A stretch of DNA of 64,000 nucleotides from Methylomonas sp. LW13 (GCF_016865255.1 NZ_CP033381.1:2356001-2420000), one strand, 5' to 3'. Numbered from the stretch's first letter, positions 32,512 through 43,591 are shown. Program-made: numbers and translations. Notes: generated by a model from the sequence alone, not told the origin.

Positions 32512-33507
32512 ATGACATCTACTTCCTCCCACTGCCTGTCCCGATTAATTGCGCTTGTCCTTGCTGCGGCATTGTTTTGCTTGTCTAAACCGGCTGCCGC
32601 TGAGGTAAAGGTTGGGGTCAGCGATTGGCCTGGCTGGGTGGCCTGGTACGTCGCCGAACACAAGGGCTACTTCAAAAAGTACGGCGCCAAGGTCAAACTG
32701 GTTTGGTTTGCCAATTACACCGATTCCATCTCGGCCTTGTCCGCCGGCCAGTTGGACGCCAACTGTCAGACCTGGTCCGACACCATGGCACCGCTGAGCA
32801 AAAACATACCGGTCAAAGCCATTCTGGTCAACGACAATTCCGACGGCAACGACGCCTTGATGGTCAATCCCGCCATCAAAAGCTTCGCCGACCTGAAAGG
32901 CAAAACCGTCGCCCTCGAACAATATTCGATTTCCCACTTCGTGCTCGCCACCGCGCTGAGCAAGAACGGCCTGAGTTTCGACGACATCAAAACGGTAAAC
33001 CTGTCGGCCGGCGACGCGGCGGCGGCATTCTTGAGTGGCCGGGTCGATGCGACCGTGGTGTGGAATCCCTGGGTCAACAACATTCAGACCAGCGGCAAAG
33101 GTACGGCCTTATTCACCTCCAAAGACATGCCCGGCCTGATCCCGGATTTACTGGTGGCTAGGGTTAAAGCCATCGAAACCCACCGCGCCGAGCTTGTGGG
33201 CATGATCAAGGCTTGGCAGGATACCCAACGCTTTATCCGCGAGCAGCCGGATCAAGCCGTCACCGTCATGGCCAAAGTGGTCGGCATGAAACCGGAGGCC
33301 TACAAAGTGTTTCTGCCCGGCACCCGTTTCTTCACATTGGAAGACAACCTGAAAGCCTTGGGGCAGGTCAGCGAACCGGCGTCGTTGGCAGCGGTCGGCC
33401 CGACCATCGCCGCCTTTTTGAAAGACAACCGTTTGATCGACAGCGTGCCGGATTTGGCGGTCGGCGTCGATGCCTCGTTGGTGGCCGAAGCGCTCGCCGC
33501 TCACTAG
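32512..33507 (+). CDS. ABC transporter substrate-binding protein (guanidine operon)
   Basis: 331 residues with a signal peptide (about 1-30, AAAE). It belongs to the SsuA/TauA/NrtA-like periplasmic binding proteins: VGVSDWPGWVAWYVAEHKGYFKKYG at the start and the DATVVWNPW strand in the second lobe. The family takes up nitrate, sulfonates, taurine and similar small compounds; the riboswitch and downstream genes point to guanidine or a derivative as ligand here. First gene of the operon, with GGAG before the ATG. Confidence 0.9.
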   Translation: MTSTSSHCLSRLIALVLAAALFCLSKPAAAEVKVGVSDWPGWVAWYVAEHKGYFKKYGAKVKLVWFANYTDSISALSAGQLDANCQTWSDTMAPLSKNIPVKAILVNDNSDGNDALMVNPAIKSFADLKGKTVALEQYSISHFVLATALSKNGLSFDDIKTVNLSAGDAAAAFLSGRVDATVVWNPWVNNIQTSGKGTALFTSKDMPGLIPDLLVARVKAIETHRAELVGMIKAWQDTQRFIREQPDQAVTVMAKVVGMKPEAYKVFLPGTRFFTLEDNLKALGQVSEPASLAAVGPTIAAFLKDNRLIDSVPDLAVGVDASLVAEALAAH

Positions 33508-33522
33508 CTCGGGGTGACGACG

Positions 33523-34332
33523 ATGACTGGCAATTTAAATCCGCGGCGACCGCTATGGGCGATACGCGGCAGTTTGGAACGGCGTACGCATTGGCTGATT
33601 GCCATCAGCGGTTTGCTGTCGGCGCTGCTGGCTTGGTGGTGGGCCTCCGCCGGCGGCGCGATAGACCCGGTGTTTTTGCCGACCCCGCCGCTTGTGCTGG
33701 ACAGCGCCTGGGCATGGCTGCGCGACGGCGATCTGCTCGGCGACGTGGCGATCAGCGTTTACCGGGTCGTGGCCGGGTTTTTATTGTCGGCGGTATTGGC
33801 CTTGCCCTTGGGCGTGCTGGTCGGCACCTATGCGCCGGTCAAGGCCCTGTTCGAACCGTTGACCGACTTCATCCGCTACATGCCGGCGGCGGCCTTCATC
33901 CCCTTGGTAATGCTGTGGGTCGGCATCGACGAGGGCGCCAAGATTGCGATTATCTTCATCGGTACCTTCTTTCAAATGCTGCTGATGATCGCCGAAGACG
34001 TGCGGCGGGTGCCGATGGAGCAAATCGAAGCGGCGCAGACCATGGGCGCCGACCGCGACGAAATCGTGATGCGGGTGATCATGCCGTCGGCCAAACCGGC
34101 CATTCTGGATACCTTGCGGGTGACGATGGGCTGGGCCTGGACTTATCTGGTAGTGGCCGAGCTGGTGGCGGCCAACTCCGGCCTGGGCTTTGCCGTGCTG
34201 AAGGCGCAACGCTTTTTACAGACCGACAAAATCTTCGCCGGCATCATTCTGATTGGGTTATTCGGCCTGGCTACCGACCAATGCTTCCGCTGGGCGCATC
34301 GCCGCAGCTTCCCTTGGCTGTACCGGAGATAG
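33523..34332 (+). CDS. ABC transporter permease (guanidine operon)
   Basis: 269 residues from the ATG at 33523, preceded by GGGGTGA; a GTG at 33514 would add three residues. Six membrane segments and an EAA loop (QIEAAQTMGADRDEIVMRVIMPSAKPAI) identify a SsuC/TauC-type permease. Together with the binding protein and ATPase it forms the inner-membrane importer. It starts 15 bases after the binding-protein gene. Confidence 0.9.
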   Translation: MTGNLNPRRPLWAIRGSLERRTHWLIAISGLLSALLAWWWASAGGAIDPVFLPTPPLVLDSAWAWLRDGDLLGDVAISVYRVVAGFLLSAVLALPLGVLVGTYAPVKALFEPLTDFIRYMPAAAFIPLVMLWVGIDEGAKIAIIFIGTFFQMLLMIAEDVRRVPMEQIEAAQTMGADRDEIVMRVIMPSAKPAILDTLRVTMGWAWTYLVVAELVAANSGLGFAVLKAQRFLQTDKIFAGIILIGLFGLATDQCFRWAHRRSFPWLYRR

Positions 34333-34337
34333 CGCCG

Positions 34338-35177
34338 ATGACGAATCCCATCATTCAAATCCGCCAATTGCAAAAACGCTTTGCCGCCAACGGCGCGGAC
34401 ATCGTCGCCTTGCAGGATGCCGACCTCGACCTTGCGCCCGGCGAATTCGTCACGCTGGTCGGCGCCTCCGGTTGCGGTAAATCGACCTTGCTGCGCATCG
34501 TTGGCGGCTTGGAGCCGGCCAGCGGCGGCACGGTCAACGTCGACGGTTTGCCTATCGCCGGCCCCGGCATCGACCGGGCCATGGTGTTCCAGCATTACAG
34601 CCTGTATCCGTGGTTGAGCGTGACCGACAACATCAAGTTCTGCCGGCAATTGAAGGTACATCGAGACGTATCGACGCTGAGCGATGTCGAGTCCGCCGAA
34701 GGCCGGGCCGACGCCCTGATCCGTTTGATGGGCCTGAGCCACGTCGCTGACGCCTATCCGAATCAGTTGTCCGGCGGCATGCAGCAGCGGGTGGCGATTG
34801 CCAGGGCCTTGATGGCGCGGCCGCGCATCCTGCTGATGGACGAGCCGTTCGGCGCGCTGGACGCCCAGACCCGCGAGGTCATGCACGATCTGATCCTGCA
34901 CGTTTCCATCCTGGAAAAGACCACGGTGCTGTTCGTTACCCACGACGTGGAAGAAGCGATTTATCTGGCGCACCGGGTGGTGCTGATGGCGCCGCGGCCG
35001 GGACGCATCGCCGCGGTCCACACCGTGCCGTTGCCGGACCACCGCGACCAGGACATGAAGCAGACCCCGGACTTCATTGCCTTAAAAAAACAAATTTTGG
35101 CCGGCATCCGCGACACGTCCGGCATGCAGACCGACTATGAACTGCTCGAGCGCCTGGGCCAGAATCCGGCGCCGTAA
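34338..35177 (+). CDS. ABC transporter ATP-binding protein (guanidine operon)
   Basis: 279 residues from the ATG at 34338, chosen because the domain begins there (IIQIRQLQKRF) and the frame further upstream overlaps the permease and binding-protein genes. Walker A GASGCGKSTLLR, signature LSGGMQQRVAIARAL, Walker [14 protein letters not shown] and FVTHDVEEA are complete, as in SsuB/TauB/NrtD ATPases. Five bases separate it from the permease stop. Confidence 0.92.
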   Translation: MTNPIIQIRQLQKRFAANGADIVALQDADLDLAPGEFVTLVGASGCGKSTLLRIVGGLEPASGGTVNVDGLPIAGPGIDRAMVFQHYSLYPWLSVTDNIKFCRQLKVHRDVSTLSDVESAEGRADALIRLMGLSHVADAYPNQLSGGMQQRVAIARALMARPRILLMDEPFGALDAQTREVMHDLILHVSILEKTTVLFVTHDVEEAIYLAHRVVLMAPRPGRIAAVHTVPLPDHRDQDMKQTPDFIALKKQILAGIRDTSGMQTDYELLERLGQNPAP

Positions 35178-35195
35178 ATCTATTAGGAGACCAAC

Positions 35196-35927
35196 ATGAC
35201 TTTAGCGGCAATCAATCCTGCAGACCTGCTTTGGAGCGAGACCCTACCGGGCGGCGCCCACACTTCGTTTCGGATGCGGCGCGGCAACCGGCTGCGCCTG
35301 ACCGACAGCGAAGGCGGCGCCAACTTGTCGGCCTTGTTCATCAACAATGACGAACGTAGCGAACGCTACAACATGGCCGACACTTTAAAAGCGCAACACA
35401 CGTTTCATCTGACTGAAGGCTTTGTCTGCTACTCGGACATGGGCCGGGTGTTGTGCTCGCTTACCGCTGACACATTGGGCTGGCACGATACCGTATGCGG
35501 CGTGTCCGATGCCGCGCAAGTGTCGGCCAAATACGGCACGGCCAGCTACCAAAGCCATCGCAATGCGATGTACCGCAACGGCCGCGACAGCTTGTTGATC
35601 GAACTGGAGAAATGGGGGCTGGGCAAGCGCGACTTGGTCGGCAACGTCAATTTCTTCAGCAAGATAGCAGCCGACGCGGACGGCAACCTGCAATTTCAGG
35701 TGGGCCATTCCGCTCCAGGCAGCCAAGTCGAATTGCGCTTCGAAATGAACACGCTGGTGCTGCTGAGCAGTTGCCCGCATCCCTTGGACCCCAATCCGCA
35801 TTACCAGCCCAAACCGGTGCTGTTAGAAGCCTATCGGGGCGCCTCGCCGGACCAACACGACAAATGCCGCAATTTCCGCCCGGAAAACGGCCGCGGCTTC
35901 AGCAATACCGAACGCTATTTTCTGTAA
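35196..35927 (+). CDS. DUF1989 protein UAAP1, probable carboxyguanidine deiminase subunit
   Basis: 243 residues of the DUF1989 family, UAAP1 branch ([51 protein letters not shown]). Cysteines in the [11 protein letters not shown] and SSCPHPLDP stretches are typical metal-site positions. Earlier annotation called this a urea carboxylase-associated protein; in guanidine degraders the UAAP1/UAAP2 pair has been shown to deiminate carboxyguanidine to allophanate (CgdAB). GGAG precedes the ATG. It is followed 25 bases later by its partner. Confidence 0.88.
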   Translation: MTLAAINPADLLWSETLPGGAHTSFRMRRGNRLRLTDSEGGANLSALFINNDERSERYNMADTLKAQHTFHLTEGFVCYSDMGRVLCSLTADTLGWHDTVCGVSDAAQVSAKYGTASYQSHRNAMYRNGRDSLLIELEKWGLGKRDLVGNVNFFSKIAADADGNLQFQVGHSAPGSQVELRFEMNTLVLLSSCPHPLDPNPHYQPKPVLLEAYRGASPDQHDKCRNFRPENGRGFSNTERYFL

Positions 35928-35952
35928 TCACCGATCTAACGAGGACGAAACC

Positions 35953-36591
35953 ATGCCCATCGTCGAGAGCACGCTCGATCCGAGCAACGCCATTTACGAT
36001 TACACCTTGCCGGCCGGCGAGCCCTGGCTGCATACCATCAAGCACGGCCAGACCTTCCGCATCCTGGATTTGGAAGGCAACCAGGCGGTCGATACGCTGT
36101 TTTACAGTGCCGCCGACCATGAAGAACGCTATAGCGCCAGCGACACGATACGCCACCAGGGCAATCTGTACCTGAGCGCCGGCTCCAAATTGATGTCCGG
36201 CGAGGGTAACGTGCTGCTGACCATCGTCGCCGACACCTGCGGCCGCCACGACACCTTGGGCGGTGCCTGTGCCGCCGAAAGCAATACGGTGCGCTATGCC
36301 CTGGACAAAAAGCACATGCACAGCTGCCGCGACAGTTTTCTATTGGCCATCGGTCACGCCGACTGCGGTCTGGCCAAGCGCGACATCGCCAGCAACATCA
36401 ATTTTTTTATGAACGTGCCGGTCACGGCCGACGGTCAGCTGACCTTTGCCGACGGCATTTCCGCGCCAGGCAAGTATGTGGAAATGCGGGCGGAGATGGA
36501 CGTGATCGCGCTGATTTCCAATTGTCCGCAGTTGAACAACCCGTGTAACGCCTACAACCCGACGCCGGTGCGCCTGCTGATCTGGGATTGA
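35953..36591 (+). CDS. DUF1989 protein UAAP2, probable carboxyguanidine deiminase subunit
   Basis: 212 residues, UAAP2 branch of DUF1989: [53 protein letters not shown] and the closing [17 protein letters not shown]. The paired cysteines and His-Asp in CGRHDT are likely metal ligands. Expected to pair with UAAP1 to remove one nitrogen from carboxyguanidine, yielding ammonia and allophanate. It lies just upstream of the carboxylase that would make its substrate. Confidence 0.9.
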   Translation: MPIVESTLDPSNAIYDYTLPAGEPWLHTIKHGQTFRILDLEGNQAVDTLFYSAADHEERYSASDTIRHQGNLYLSAGSKLMSGEGNVLLTIVADTCGRHDTLGGACAAESNTVRYALDKKHMHSCRDSFLLAIGHADCGLAKRDIASNINFFMNVPVTADGQLTFADGISAPGKYVEMRAEMDVIALISNCPQLNNPCNAYNPTPVRLLIWD

Positions 36592-36660
36592 CCCTTAATC
36601 CGCGCCGGGACGGCCCGGCGCCGGTATGTCAAGGCGGGACGGCCCGCCAAACGAGGATTC

Positions 36661-39600
36661 ATGTTTAACAAGGTATTGATCGCCAATCGCGGCGAAATCG
36701 CCTGCCGCATCATCCGGACTTTAAAGGAATTGGGTATAGCCAGTGTCGCGGTGTATTCCGAAGCCGACGCCCATGCCCGCCACGTCCAGGAAGCCGACGA
36801 AGCGGTATGTGTCGGCGGAGCGGCGGCGGCCGACAGCTATTTGCGCAGTGAGCGAATTCTTGAAGCAGCGGTGGCAACGGGTGCCCAGGCCATCCATCCC
36901 GGCTACGGTTTTCTGAGCGAAAACGCCGAGTTCGCCGAGCAATGCGCTGCGGCCGGCATTGTTTTCATCGGCCCGACGCCGGAACAATTGCGGCGCTTTG
37001 GTTTGAAGCACACTGCCCGCGAAATCGCCAAAACCTGCGGCGTGCCGTTACTACCGGGCACAGGCTTGCTGGCGGACATCGATCAGGCCGTAGCGTCGGC
37101 AGCCGCAATCGGCTACCCGTTGATGCTGAAAAGCACCGCCGGCGGCGGCGGTATCGGCATGCGCTTGTGCCGCAACGACACGGAACTGCAAGAGGCCTTT
37201 ACCGTCGTGCAGCGCTTGAGCGCGGCCAATTTTAAAGACAGCGGCCTGTATCTGGAGAAGTTCATCGAACGCGCCCGCCATATCGAGGTGCAGATTTTCG
37301 GCGACGGCGCCGGGCGGGTGATCCATTTGGGCGAGCGCGATTGTTCGGTACAGCGCCGCAACCAGAAAGTAATCGAGGAAACCCCGGCGCCGGGCCTCAG
37401 CGAGGCGACGCGAGAAGCGCTTTATCGCCATGCCCTGGCGCTGGCCGAGGCGGTAAATTACCGTTCCGTCGGCACCGTCGAATTCGTTTACGACCAGGAC
37501 AGCGGCGAATTTTATTTCCTGGAGGTCAACACTCGGCTGCAAGTCGAACACGGCGTGACCGAACAAGTCACCGGCACCGATCTGGTCGAGTGGATGCTGT
37601 GGCTGGCGGCCGGCGACAGCACGTTCCTGGATCAGTATCGGCACGCGCCGCAGGGTTGGGCTATGCAGGTCAGGGTGTACGCCGAAGACCCGAACAAGAA
37701 CTTCCAGCCCTCGGCCGGCCTGTTGAGCGAGTGCCGTTTTCCGGTCGGCGTCCGGGTCGACCACTGGCTGGAGAACGGCCTGGAAGTCACGCCTTATTAC
37801 GACCCTTTGCTGGCCAAAGTCATCGTTCACGCCGGCGACCGCGAACAGGCGCTGGCGCAAATGGATGCGGCCTTGGCCGAAACTCGCCTATACGGCATCG
37901 TAACCAATCTGGTCTATTTGCGGCAGATCGTCGCCGACGAGGTGTTCCGCAGCGGTCGCCAGATTACCGCTTATCTGGCCGGACTGACTTACCTTCCGCG
38001 CACCCTGGACGTGCTGGAAGCCGGCACGCAAAGCATGATCCAGGATTATCCTGGCCGCCTGGGTTATTGGGACGTCGGCGTGCCGCCGTCCGGGCCGATG
38101 GATATGCTGGCCTTTCGCTTGGCGAACCGGATTTTGGGCAACCCGGAACACGCGGCCGGGCTGGAAATGGCGATTAACGGCCCCAGCCTGCGCTTCAATT
38201 TCGCTACCCGCATCGTGTTGACCGGCGCGACGATGACGGCCGAATTGAACGGCCAGGCCGTCGCATTTTGGCAAGCCATAGCGGTATCCGCCGGTGACGT
38301 GTTGAAACTGGGCACTATCGCCGGCCAGGGTTGCCGCGCTTACCTGGCGATCCAAGGCGGCTTCGACGTGCCGGAATATCTGGGCAGCCGCGCCACATTC
38401 ACGCTGGGCCAATTCGGCGGCCATGGCGGCCGGGTGCTGCGGGTCGGCGACGTGTTGCCGGTCGTAACGGAAGCTGCCATGACCGAGGAAGTTGTGCCGG
38501 ATTCGGCCGCGCTACCGGTTTATTCGGAGCACTGGCAGATCGGCGTGCTGTACGGCCCGCACGGCGCGCCGGACTTTTTTACCGACGAGGACATAGACGA
38601 ATTTTTCGCGACCGACTGGGAGGTGCATTACAACTCCAACCGCACCGGCATCCGTCTGATCGGCCCGAAACCGCGTTGGGCCCGTAGCGACGGCGGCGAG
38701 GCCGGTTTGCATCCGTCCAACATCCACGACAATGCCTATGCGATCGGTGCGGTGGATTTCACCGGCGACATGCCGGTGATACTCGGTCCGGACGGTCCGA
38801 GTCTGGGCGGCTTCGTCTGCCCTGCCACCGTGGTCGCGGCCGAACTGTGGAAACTGGGCCAATTAAAGCCCGGCAATACAGTGCGATTTATCCGCCTGAC
38901 CCGCGAACAGGCGGCGAAGCTGGATGCCGAGCTCGAACGGGTCCTAGCCCATCCTGCCGCTGCGGCCTTGCCCCAATTGCCGGCGGAAACGGTTACCCTG
39001 GAAAGCTGCATCCTCGCTCAACTGCCGGCCGATGCCGAGCGGGTGGCCGTCAGCTACCGCCAAGCCGGCGACCGCAATCTGCTGGTCGAATACGGTCCGC
39101 TGGTACTGGACATCAATCTGCGCTTTCGAGTACATGCCTTGATGACCTGGCTGCAACAACGCAGCATCGCCGGCATCGTCGACCTGACGCCGGGCATACG
39201 TTCCTTGCAGGTGCATTACGACCGGCGCTTGAAGCTGGACAAACTGATGCGGATTTTGGCCCAGGCCGAAGCCGAACTGCCGGCCATCGAAGATATGGAA
39301 GTGCCGACCCGCATCGTCTATCTGCCGCTGTCCTGGGACGACCCGTCCACCCAATTGGCCATCGAAAAATACATGCAATCGGTGCGTAAGGATGCGCCGT
39401 GGTGCCCAAGCAATATCGAATTTATCCGCCGCATCAACGGTCTGGACTGCATAGAGCAGGTCAAGGACATCCTGTTCAACGCCAGCTACCTGGTGATGGG
39501 CTTGGGCGACGTCTACCTCGGCGCGCCGGTGGCCACGCCGATCGATCCGCGCCACCGTTTGGTGACGACCAAATATAACCCGGCCCGCACCTGGACCCCG

Positions 39601-40269
39601 GAGAACGCGGTCGGTATCGGCGGCGCTTACCTGTGCGTGTACGGCATGGAAGGTCCGGGCGGCTATCAGTTCGTCGGCCGCACCGTGCCGATGTGGAACC
39701 GTTACCGGCAAACCGCCGATTTTCGCGACGGCAAGCCGTGGCTGCTGCGCTTTTTCGATCAAATTCGCTTCTTCCCGGTATCCGCCGAGGAATTGCTGCG
39801 TTACCGGCAGGACGTGATCAGCGGCAAGCTCAAGCTGGACATCCGCGAGGAAACCTTCAGTTTGCGCCAGTACAACGACTTTCTGCGCCGGCACGCCGAC
39901 GAGATCGCCGCGTGCAAACAGCGCCAGCAAGCGGCCTTCGACGCCGAACGCGAACGCTGGGCGCACGCCGGGCAAGTGTATGCGGACGACCAGGCCGTCG
40001 CGGCGGCGGCCATCGATACCGAACTGGATTTGCCGGCCGGTGCCAGGGCCGTTGCCAGCCATATCGCCGGCAACGTCTGGCAGGTTTTGGTCCAGGCCGG
40101 AGATAGCGTCAAACAAGGCGACACCTTGGTGGTGGTCGAATCGATGAAAATGGAATTCCCGGTAACGGCACCGGCAGACGGCACGGTCTGGAAAGTGTTT
40201 TGCAACGAAGGTGCTCAAATCAGCGCCGGCCAGGATTTGCTGGTGCTGCAGGCCGGGGAAGGCTTATGA
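36661..40269 (+). CDS. Biotin-dependent guanidine carboxylase (annotated elsewhere as urea carboxylase)
   Basis: 1202 residues. Biotin carboxylase domain (about 1-450) with the ATP-grasp loop [12 protein letters not shown] and catalytic [10 protein letters not shown]; carboxyltransferase built from KipA-like (about 465-750, [24 protein letters not shown]) and KipI-like (about 790-1000) parts, then [14 protein letters not shown]; biotinyl domain ending in [10 protein letters not shown] with biotin lysine K1163. This architecture is urea carboxylase. The ykkC riboswitch, DUF1989 pair and transporter argue that guanidine is the true substrate, carboxylated with ATP and bicarbonate. Unlike the yeast enzyme, allophanate hydrolase is a separate protein. 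CGAGGA precedes the ATG. Confidence 0.93.
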   Translation: MFNKVLIANRGEIACRIIRTLKELGIASVAVYSEADAHARHVQEADEAVCVGGAAAADSYLRSERILEAAVATGAQAIHPGYGFLSENAEFAEQCAAAGIVFIGPTPEQLRRFGLKHTAREIAKTCGVPLLPGTGLLADIDQAVASAAAIGYPLMLKSTAGGGGIGMRLCRNDTELQEAFTVVQRLSAANFKDSGLYLEKFIERARHIEVQIFGDGAGRVIHLGERDCSVQRRNQKVIEETPAPGLSEATREALYRHALALAEAVNYRSVGTVEFVYDQDSGEFYFLEVNTRLQVEHGVTEQVTGTDLVEWMLWLAAGDSTFLDQYRHAPQGWAMQVRVYAEDPNKNFQPSAGLLSECRFPVGVRVDHWLENGLEVTPYYDPLLAKVIVHAGDREQALAQMDAALAETRLYGIVTNLVYLRQIVADEVFRSGRQITAYLAGLTYLPRTLDVLEAGTQSMIQDYPGRLGYWDVGVPPSGPMDMLAFRLANRILGNPEHAAGLEMAINGPSLRFNFATRIVLTGATMTAELNGQAVAFWQAIAVSAGDVLKLGTIAGQGCRAYLAIQGGFDVPEYLGSRATFTLGQFGGHGGRVLRVGDVLPVVTEAAMTEEVVPDSAALPVYSEHWQIGVLYGPHGAPDFFTDEDIDEFFATDWEVHYNSNRTGIRLIGPKPRWARSDGGEAGLHPSNIHDNAYAIGAVDFTGDMPVILGPDGPSLGGFVCPATVVAAELWKLGQLKPGNTVRFIRLTREQAAKLDAELERVLAHPAAAALPQLPAETVTLESCILAQLPADAERVAVSYRQAGDRNLLVEYGPLVLDINLRFRVHALMTWLQQRSIAGIVDLTPGIRSLQVHYDRRLKLDKLMRILAQAEAELPAIEDMEVPTRIVYLPLSWDDPSTQLAIEKYMQSVRKDAPWCPSNIEFIRRINGLDCIEQVKDILFNASYLVMGLGDVYLGAPVATPIDPRHRLVTTKYNPARTWTPENAVGIGGAYLCVYGMEGPGGYQFVGRTVPMWNRYRQTADFRDGKPWLLRFFDQIRFFPVSAEELLRYRQDVISGKLKLDIREETFSLRQYNDFLRRHADEIAACKQRQQAAFDAERERWAHAGQVYADDQAVAAAAIDTELDLPAGARAVASHIAGNVWQVLVQAGDSVKQGDTLVVVESMKMEFPVTAPADGTVWKVFCNEGAQISAGQDLLVLQAGEGL

Positions 40270-42074
40270 ATACCTGGAGCGAATTGCCGGAGGTACTCAG
40301 CATCGCCGGGCTCAGCCAGGCTTACCGGGAAGGCGCGCTGACGCCAACGGCTTTGGTGAACATGCTGTGGCAGCGGTTGGAATCAGCGCCGCAGCGTGGG
40401 GTCTGGATCAGCCGCTTGCCGTTCGAACGGCTGCTGGCTTATGCCGAGGTGCTGGCGGCCCAGGCGCCGGACGACTTGCCCTTGTACGGCATCCCGTTTG
40501 CGATCAAGGACAATATCGATTTGGCCGATTTGCCCACCACAGCAGCTTGTCCGGCTTACGCCTACCAGCCGCAGCAGTCGGCTTTCGTGGTGCGGCAATT
40601 GATCGCCGCCGGGGCGATTCCAGTCGGCAAGACCAATCTGGACCAATTCGCGACCGGTTTGGTCGGCACCCGCTCGCCCTATGGCGTGTGCCGCAACAGC
40701 TTCGATCCAGATTACATCGCCGGCGGCTCCAGCTCGGGTTCGGCGGTCGCGGTGGCGACCGGTCTGGCCAGTTTTGCGTTAGGCACCGACACCGCCGGCT
40801 CCGGCCGGGTGCCGGCCGCGTTCAATAACCTGGTCGGCGTCAAGCCGACGCGCGGATTGTTAAGCACGTCCGGTGTGGTGCCGGCCTGCCGCAGCCTGGA
40901 TTGCGTGTCGATCTTCGCTTTGACCGCCGCCGACGCCGAGCGGGTGCTGCGGGTCGCCAACGTTTACGACTCAGAAGATGCCTATAACCGCCCCGACCAG
41001 CCCTTGCCGGTGCCGCCGGGCTTTGCCGGCCGTTTCCGTTTTGGTGTACCGAAACCGGAACAACTGCAATTTTTCGGCGACCATGCGGCGGAAGCCTTGT
41101 TTGCCGATGCCATTGAGCAACTGGTGGAACAAGGCGGCAGCGCCGTCGAAGTGGACATCCAGCCATTGCTGGATGCCGCCGGCTTGCTCTACGCCGGACC
41201 CTGGCTGGCCGAGCGTTATCTGGTGGCCGGCGAACTGTTGCAGACCAACCTCGAAGGCTTATTTCCGGTGACGCTAGGCATTCTTGCCAAAGGCGCAAAC
41301 TTGTCGGCCGCCGACGCCTGGCGCGCGTTTTACCGCTTGCAGGAATTGAAGGTGCGAAGCGACGCGATCTGGAGCCAAATCGATGTATTGGTGACGCCGA
41401 CCACAGGCACCATCTATCCGATTGCCGCCGTCGAAGCCGAACCGCTCGAATTGAACAGCCGCTTGGGCTATTACACCAATTTCATGAATCTGCTAGACCT
41501 AAGCGCCATTGCGTTGCCGGCGGGTTTTCGCGGCAATGGCCTGCCGTTCGGCATCACCTTGTGCGCGCCGGCCTTTGCCGACCGGGCTTTGCTGGCCTTG
41601 GCGAAACGGCGCGAGAAATCGGCGCCGCATACATTGGGTGTCTCCCAAATCTTAAGCGCCGAATTTCCGGAAGCGGACAGCGACGATTCGTCCAGCTTCG
41701 TCCGGGTCGCGGTGTGCGGCGCGCATCTGTCCGGTCTGCCGCTGAATCATCTGTTGACCGGCCGCGGCGGTATTTTGCTGCAACGGACTCACACCGCGCC
41801 GAGCTACCGGCTGTACGCATTGCCGGACGGCAAGCGGCCGGGCATGGTGCGCGACGAAACCGGCGCGGCGATTGCCGTCGAGGTGTGGGCTTTGCCGATT
41901 GGACGCTACGGGGAATTCGTTGCCGAAATCCCGTCGCCTTTGGGTATCGGCAGCGTGCAGTTGCAGGACGGCACTAGCGTACAGGGCTTCGTTTGCGAAG
42001 CTGCTGCTGTGCGTGAGGCGCTGGACATTACCGATTACGGCGGCTGGCGCGCCTATCTTGCGCGCCCCGACTAA
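40266..42074 (+). CDS. atzF: Allophanate hydrolase
   Basis: 602 residues from the ATG at 40266, which overlaps the carboxylase stop codon (ATGA). The amidase domain (about 1-450) has the Ser-cisSer-Lys triad: lysine in [10 protein letters not shown], serine in [15 protein letters not shown], nucleophilic serine in [12 protein letters not shown]. The extra C-terminal domain (about 485-600) typical of AtzF/DUR1 allophanate hydrolases is present. Converts allophanate to two ammonia and two carbon dioxide, finishing guanidine breakdown. Confidence 0.94.
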   Translation: MNTWSELPEVLSIAGLSQAYREGALTPTALVNMLWQRLESAPQRGVWISRLPFERLLAYAEVLAAQAPDDLPLYGIPFAIKDNIDLADLPTTAACPAYAYQPQQSAFVVRQLIAAGAIPVGKTNLDQFATGLVGTRSPYGVCRNSFDPDYIAGGSSSGSAVAVATGLASFALGTDTAGSGRVPAAFNNLVGVKPTRGLLSTSGVVPACRSLDCVSIFALTAADAERVLRVANVYDSEDAYNRPDQPLPVPPGFAGRFRFGVPKPEQLQFFGDHAAEALFADAIEQLVEQGGSAVEVDIQPLLDAAGLLYAGPWLAERYLVAGELLQTNLEGLFPVTLGILAKGANLSAADAWRAFYRLQELKVRSDAIWSQIDVLVTPTTGTIYPIAAVEAEPLELNSRLGYYTNFMNLLDLSAIALPAGFRGNGLPFGITLCAPAFADRALLALAKRREKSAPHTLGVSQILSAEFPEADSDDSSSFVRVAVCGAHLSGLPLNHLLTGRGGILLQRTHTAPSYRLYALPDGKRPGMVRDETGAAIAVEVWALPIGRYGEFVAEIPSPLGIGSVQLQDGTSVQGFVCEAAAVREALDITDYGGWRAYLARPD

Positions 42075-42194
42075 ACCGCCGGTTTTAGCCGTTTAAATTT
42101 TCATAACCCCAACCATTTAAGCCGGATTTTCCGGCTGGCGGGAACACTTGCGCCCGAAAAACTTCGACGATTCATTTTCCGACAGGAGAACACC

Positions 42195-43496
42195 ATGCCA
42201 CACTCATCTTTCCGAACCCGCGAATGGCTGTATGCCGCACCGTTACTGTTGGCGATGTCGCCGTTGCCGGCCGAGGAACGCGCCGGTTTATTGAACGGCT
42301 TGTCGTTAATCAACGATTTGCCCTGGATGAAAGCCGCCGGTTTGCGCGTCCACAGTTGGGCCGATGCCGGCATCGTTTACAACGCCAACGACCCCGGCGA
42401 CGGCTACAACGGCACCGTGGTGTTTGCCGACCGGGCCAACGAGTTCAATCTGCACCAACTGGGCGGCGAATTAATCCGCGACGTCAACACCGGCGGCGAC
42501 CATTGGGATGTCGGCGGCAAGCTGACCTTGATGTACGGCAGCGATGCCCGCTTCAACACCATCAATCCTTACGGCGGCGGCCATTGGGATAACCGCTTGA
42601 TCGGTTCCGACGAACGTTTTTACAAACTGGCGATTCCGAACGCTTACCTGGATATTTTTACGCCGATAGGCAAGGGCCTGACCACGCGCATCGGCCGGTT
42701 TTACACGATCATGGGTTACGAAACCGGTTTGTCGCCGGACAATTTCTTCTACACCCATCCTTATACCTTTCAATACGGCGAGCCGTTTACCCATTTCGGT
42801 ATGACTACTACCTATCCGGTCCATCAAAATCTGAGCGTGACACTGGGTGCGGTCACCGGCGGCCACACCAAACTCAACGGCGTGCTGGACGGCAACGGCG
42901 CCTGGGACGGGTTCGATAAAAACATGGAAAACTGGAACTTCCTGGGCGGTGCGACCTGGACCAGCGACGATGCGGCGACCTCGTTTACCGCGACGATGAT
43001 CACCGGCGACGTCAACAGCGACAACAATTTGCGCGAATTCCAGAGCCAGACCGGTATCAATAAGCGCGACAACCGCACGTTTTACAGTCTGGTTCTCCAA
43101 CATAACTTTACCGAGCGCTGGCATTACGTGATGCAACACGACCACGGCATCGAGCAACAACACCCGCTGAATAATTTCGCCGACGCCGAATGGTACGGTA
43201 TCCATTCGCAATTGAAATACGATGTGTCCGATACGGTGGGCGTGGGCCTGCGCGGCGAATGGTTTAGGGATGACGACGGTGTTCGGGTGGGTCAAATGTG
43301 CCCCAGTTGTGCGGTGCTGGCGACTGGGCCGGCCAATTATTATGCGGCGACGCTAGGCGTGAACTGGAAACCGGCGAAATGGTTGATGTTGCGCCCGGAA
43401 GCGCGTTACGACTGGTCAGAAGGCGTCGATGCTTACGACGAACGGAACAAGGACAGCCAGTTTATTTTGGGTGCCGATGTGGTGGTTACTTTTTAG
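42195..43496 (+). CDS. Outer membrane beta-barrel porin (BBP2-like) of the guanidine operon
   Basis: 433 residues. A signal peptide is followed by amphipathic strands throughout and an aromatic end (DVVVTF). Stretches such as LGGELIRDVN, GRFYTIMGYE, TYQYGEPFTHFG-like and the WFRDDDGVR strand fit the OmpL/BBP2-type porins. GACAGGAGAA lies 7 bases before the ATG. It follows the allophanate hydrolase after 120 bases containing a small AGCCGGA/TCCGGCT hairpin, so it is probably the last gene of the operon and the outer membrane entry for guanidine. Confidence 0.82.
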   Translation: MPHSSFRTREWLYAAPLLLAMSPLPAEERAGLLNGLSLINDLPWMKAAGLRVHSWADAGIVYNANDPGDGYNGTVVFADRANEFNLHQLGGELIRDVNTGGDHWDVGGKLTLMYGSDARFNTINPYGGGHWDNRLIGSDERFYKLAIPNAYLDIFTPIGKGLTTRIGRFYTIMGYETGLSPDNFFYTHPYTFQYGEPFTHFGMTTTYPVHQNLSVTLGAVTGGHTKLNGVLDGNGAWDGFDKNMENWNFLGGATWTSDDAATSFTATMITGDVNSDNNLREFQSQTGINKRDNRTFYSLVLQHNFTERWHYVMQHDHGIEQQHPLNNFADAEWYGIHSQLKYDVSDTVGVGLRGEWFRDDDGVRVGQMCPSCAVLATGPANYYAATLGVNWKPAKWLMLRPEARYDWSEGVDAYDERNKDSQFILGADVVVTF

Positions 43497-43498
43497 GG

Positions 43499-43524
43499 GC
43501 TGTTGCCGTTTTTCAAACAACAGC
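43499..43524 (+). terminator. Hairpin ending the guanidine operon
   Basis: GCTGTTG (43499-43505) pairs with CAACAGC (43518-43524) right after the porin stop codon. No T tract follows on the plus strand, but the loop is T-rich. Confidence 0.45.
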
Positions 43525-43591
43525 TAAGCAAACGATGCTACGACGGTTGTTTACGGAAGAATGTTGGAAGCAATTCAAAGCCAACCAGTGA

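Noticed and set aside
33213..34337. Long open frame ahead of the transporter ATPase
   Set aside because: It overlaps the binding protein and permease in another frame; its translation is Arg/Gly-rich shadow sequence without a domain.
36661..42074. Reading the carboxylase-hydrolase pair as a urea degradation operon
   Set aside because: The ykkC riboswitch and DUF1989 pair fit guanidine better; urea amidolyase operons lack both.
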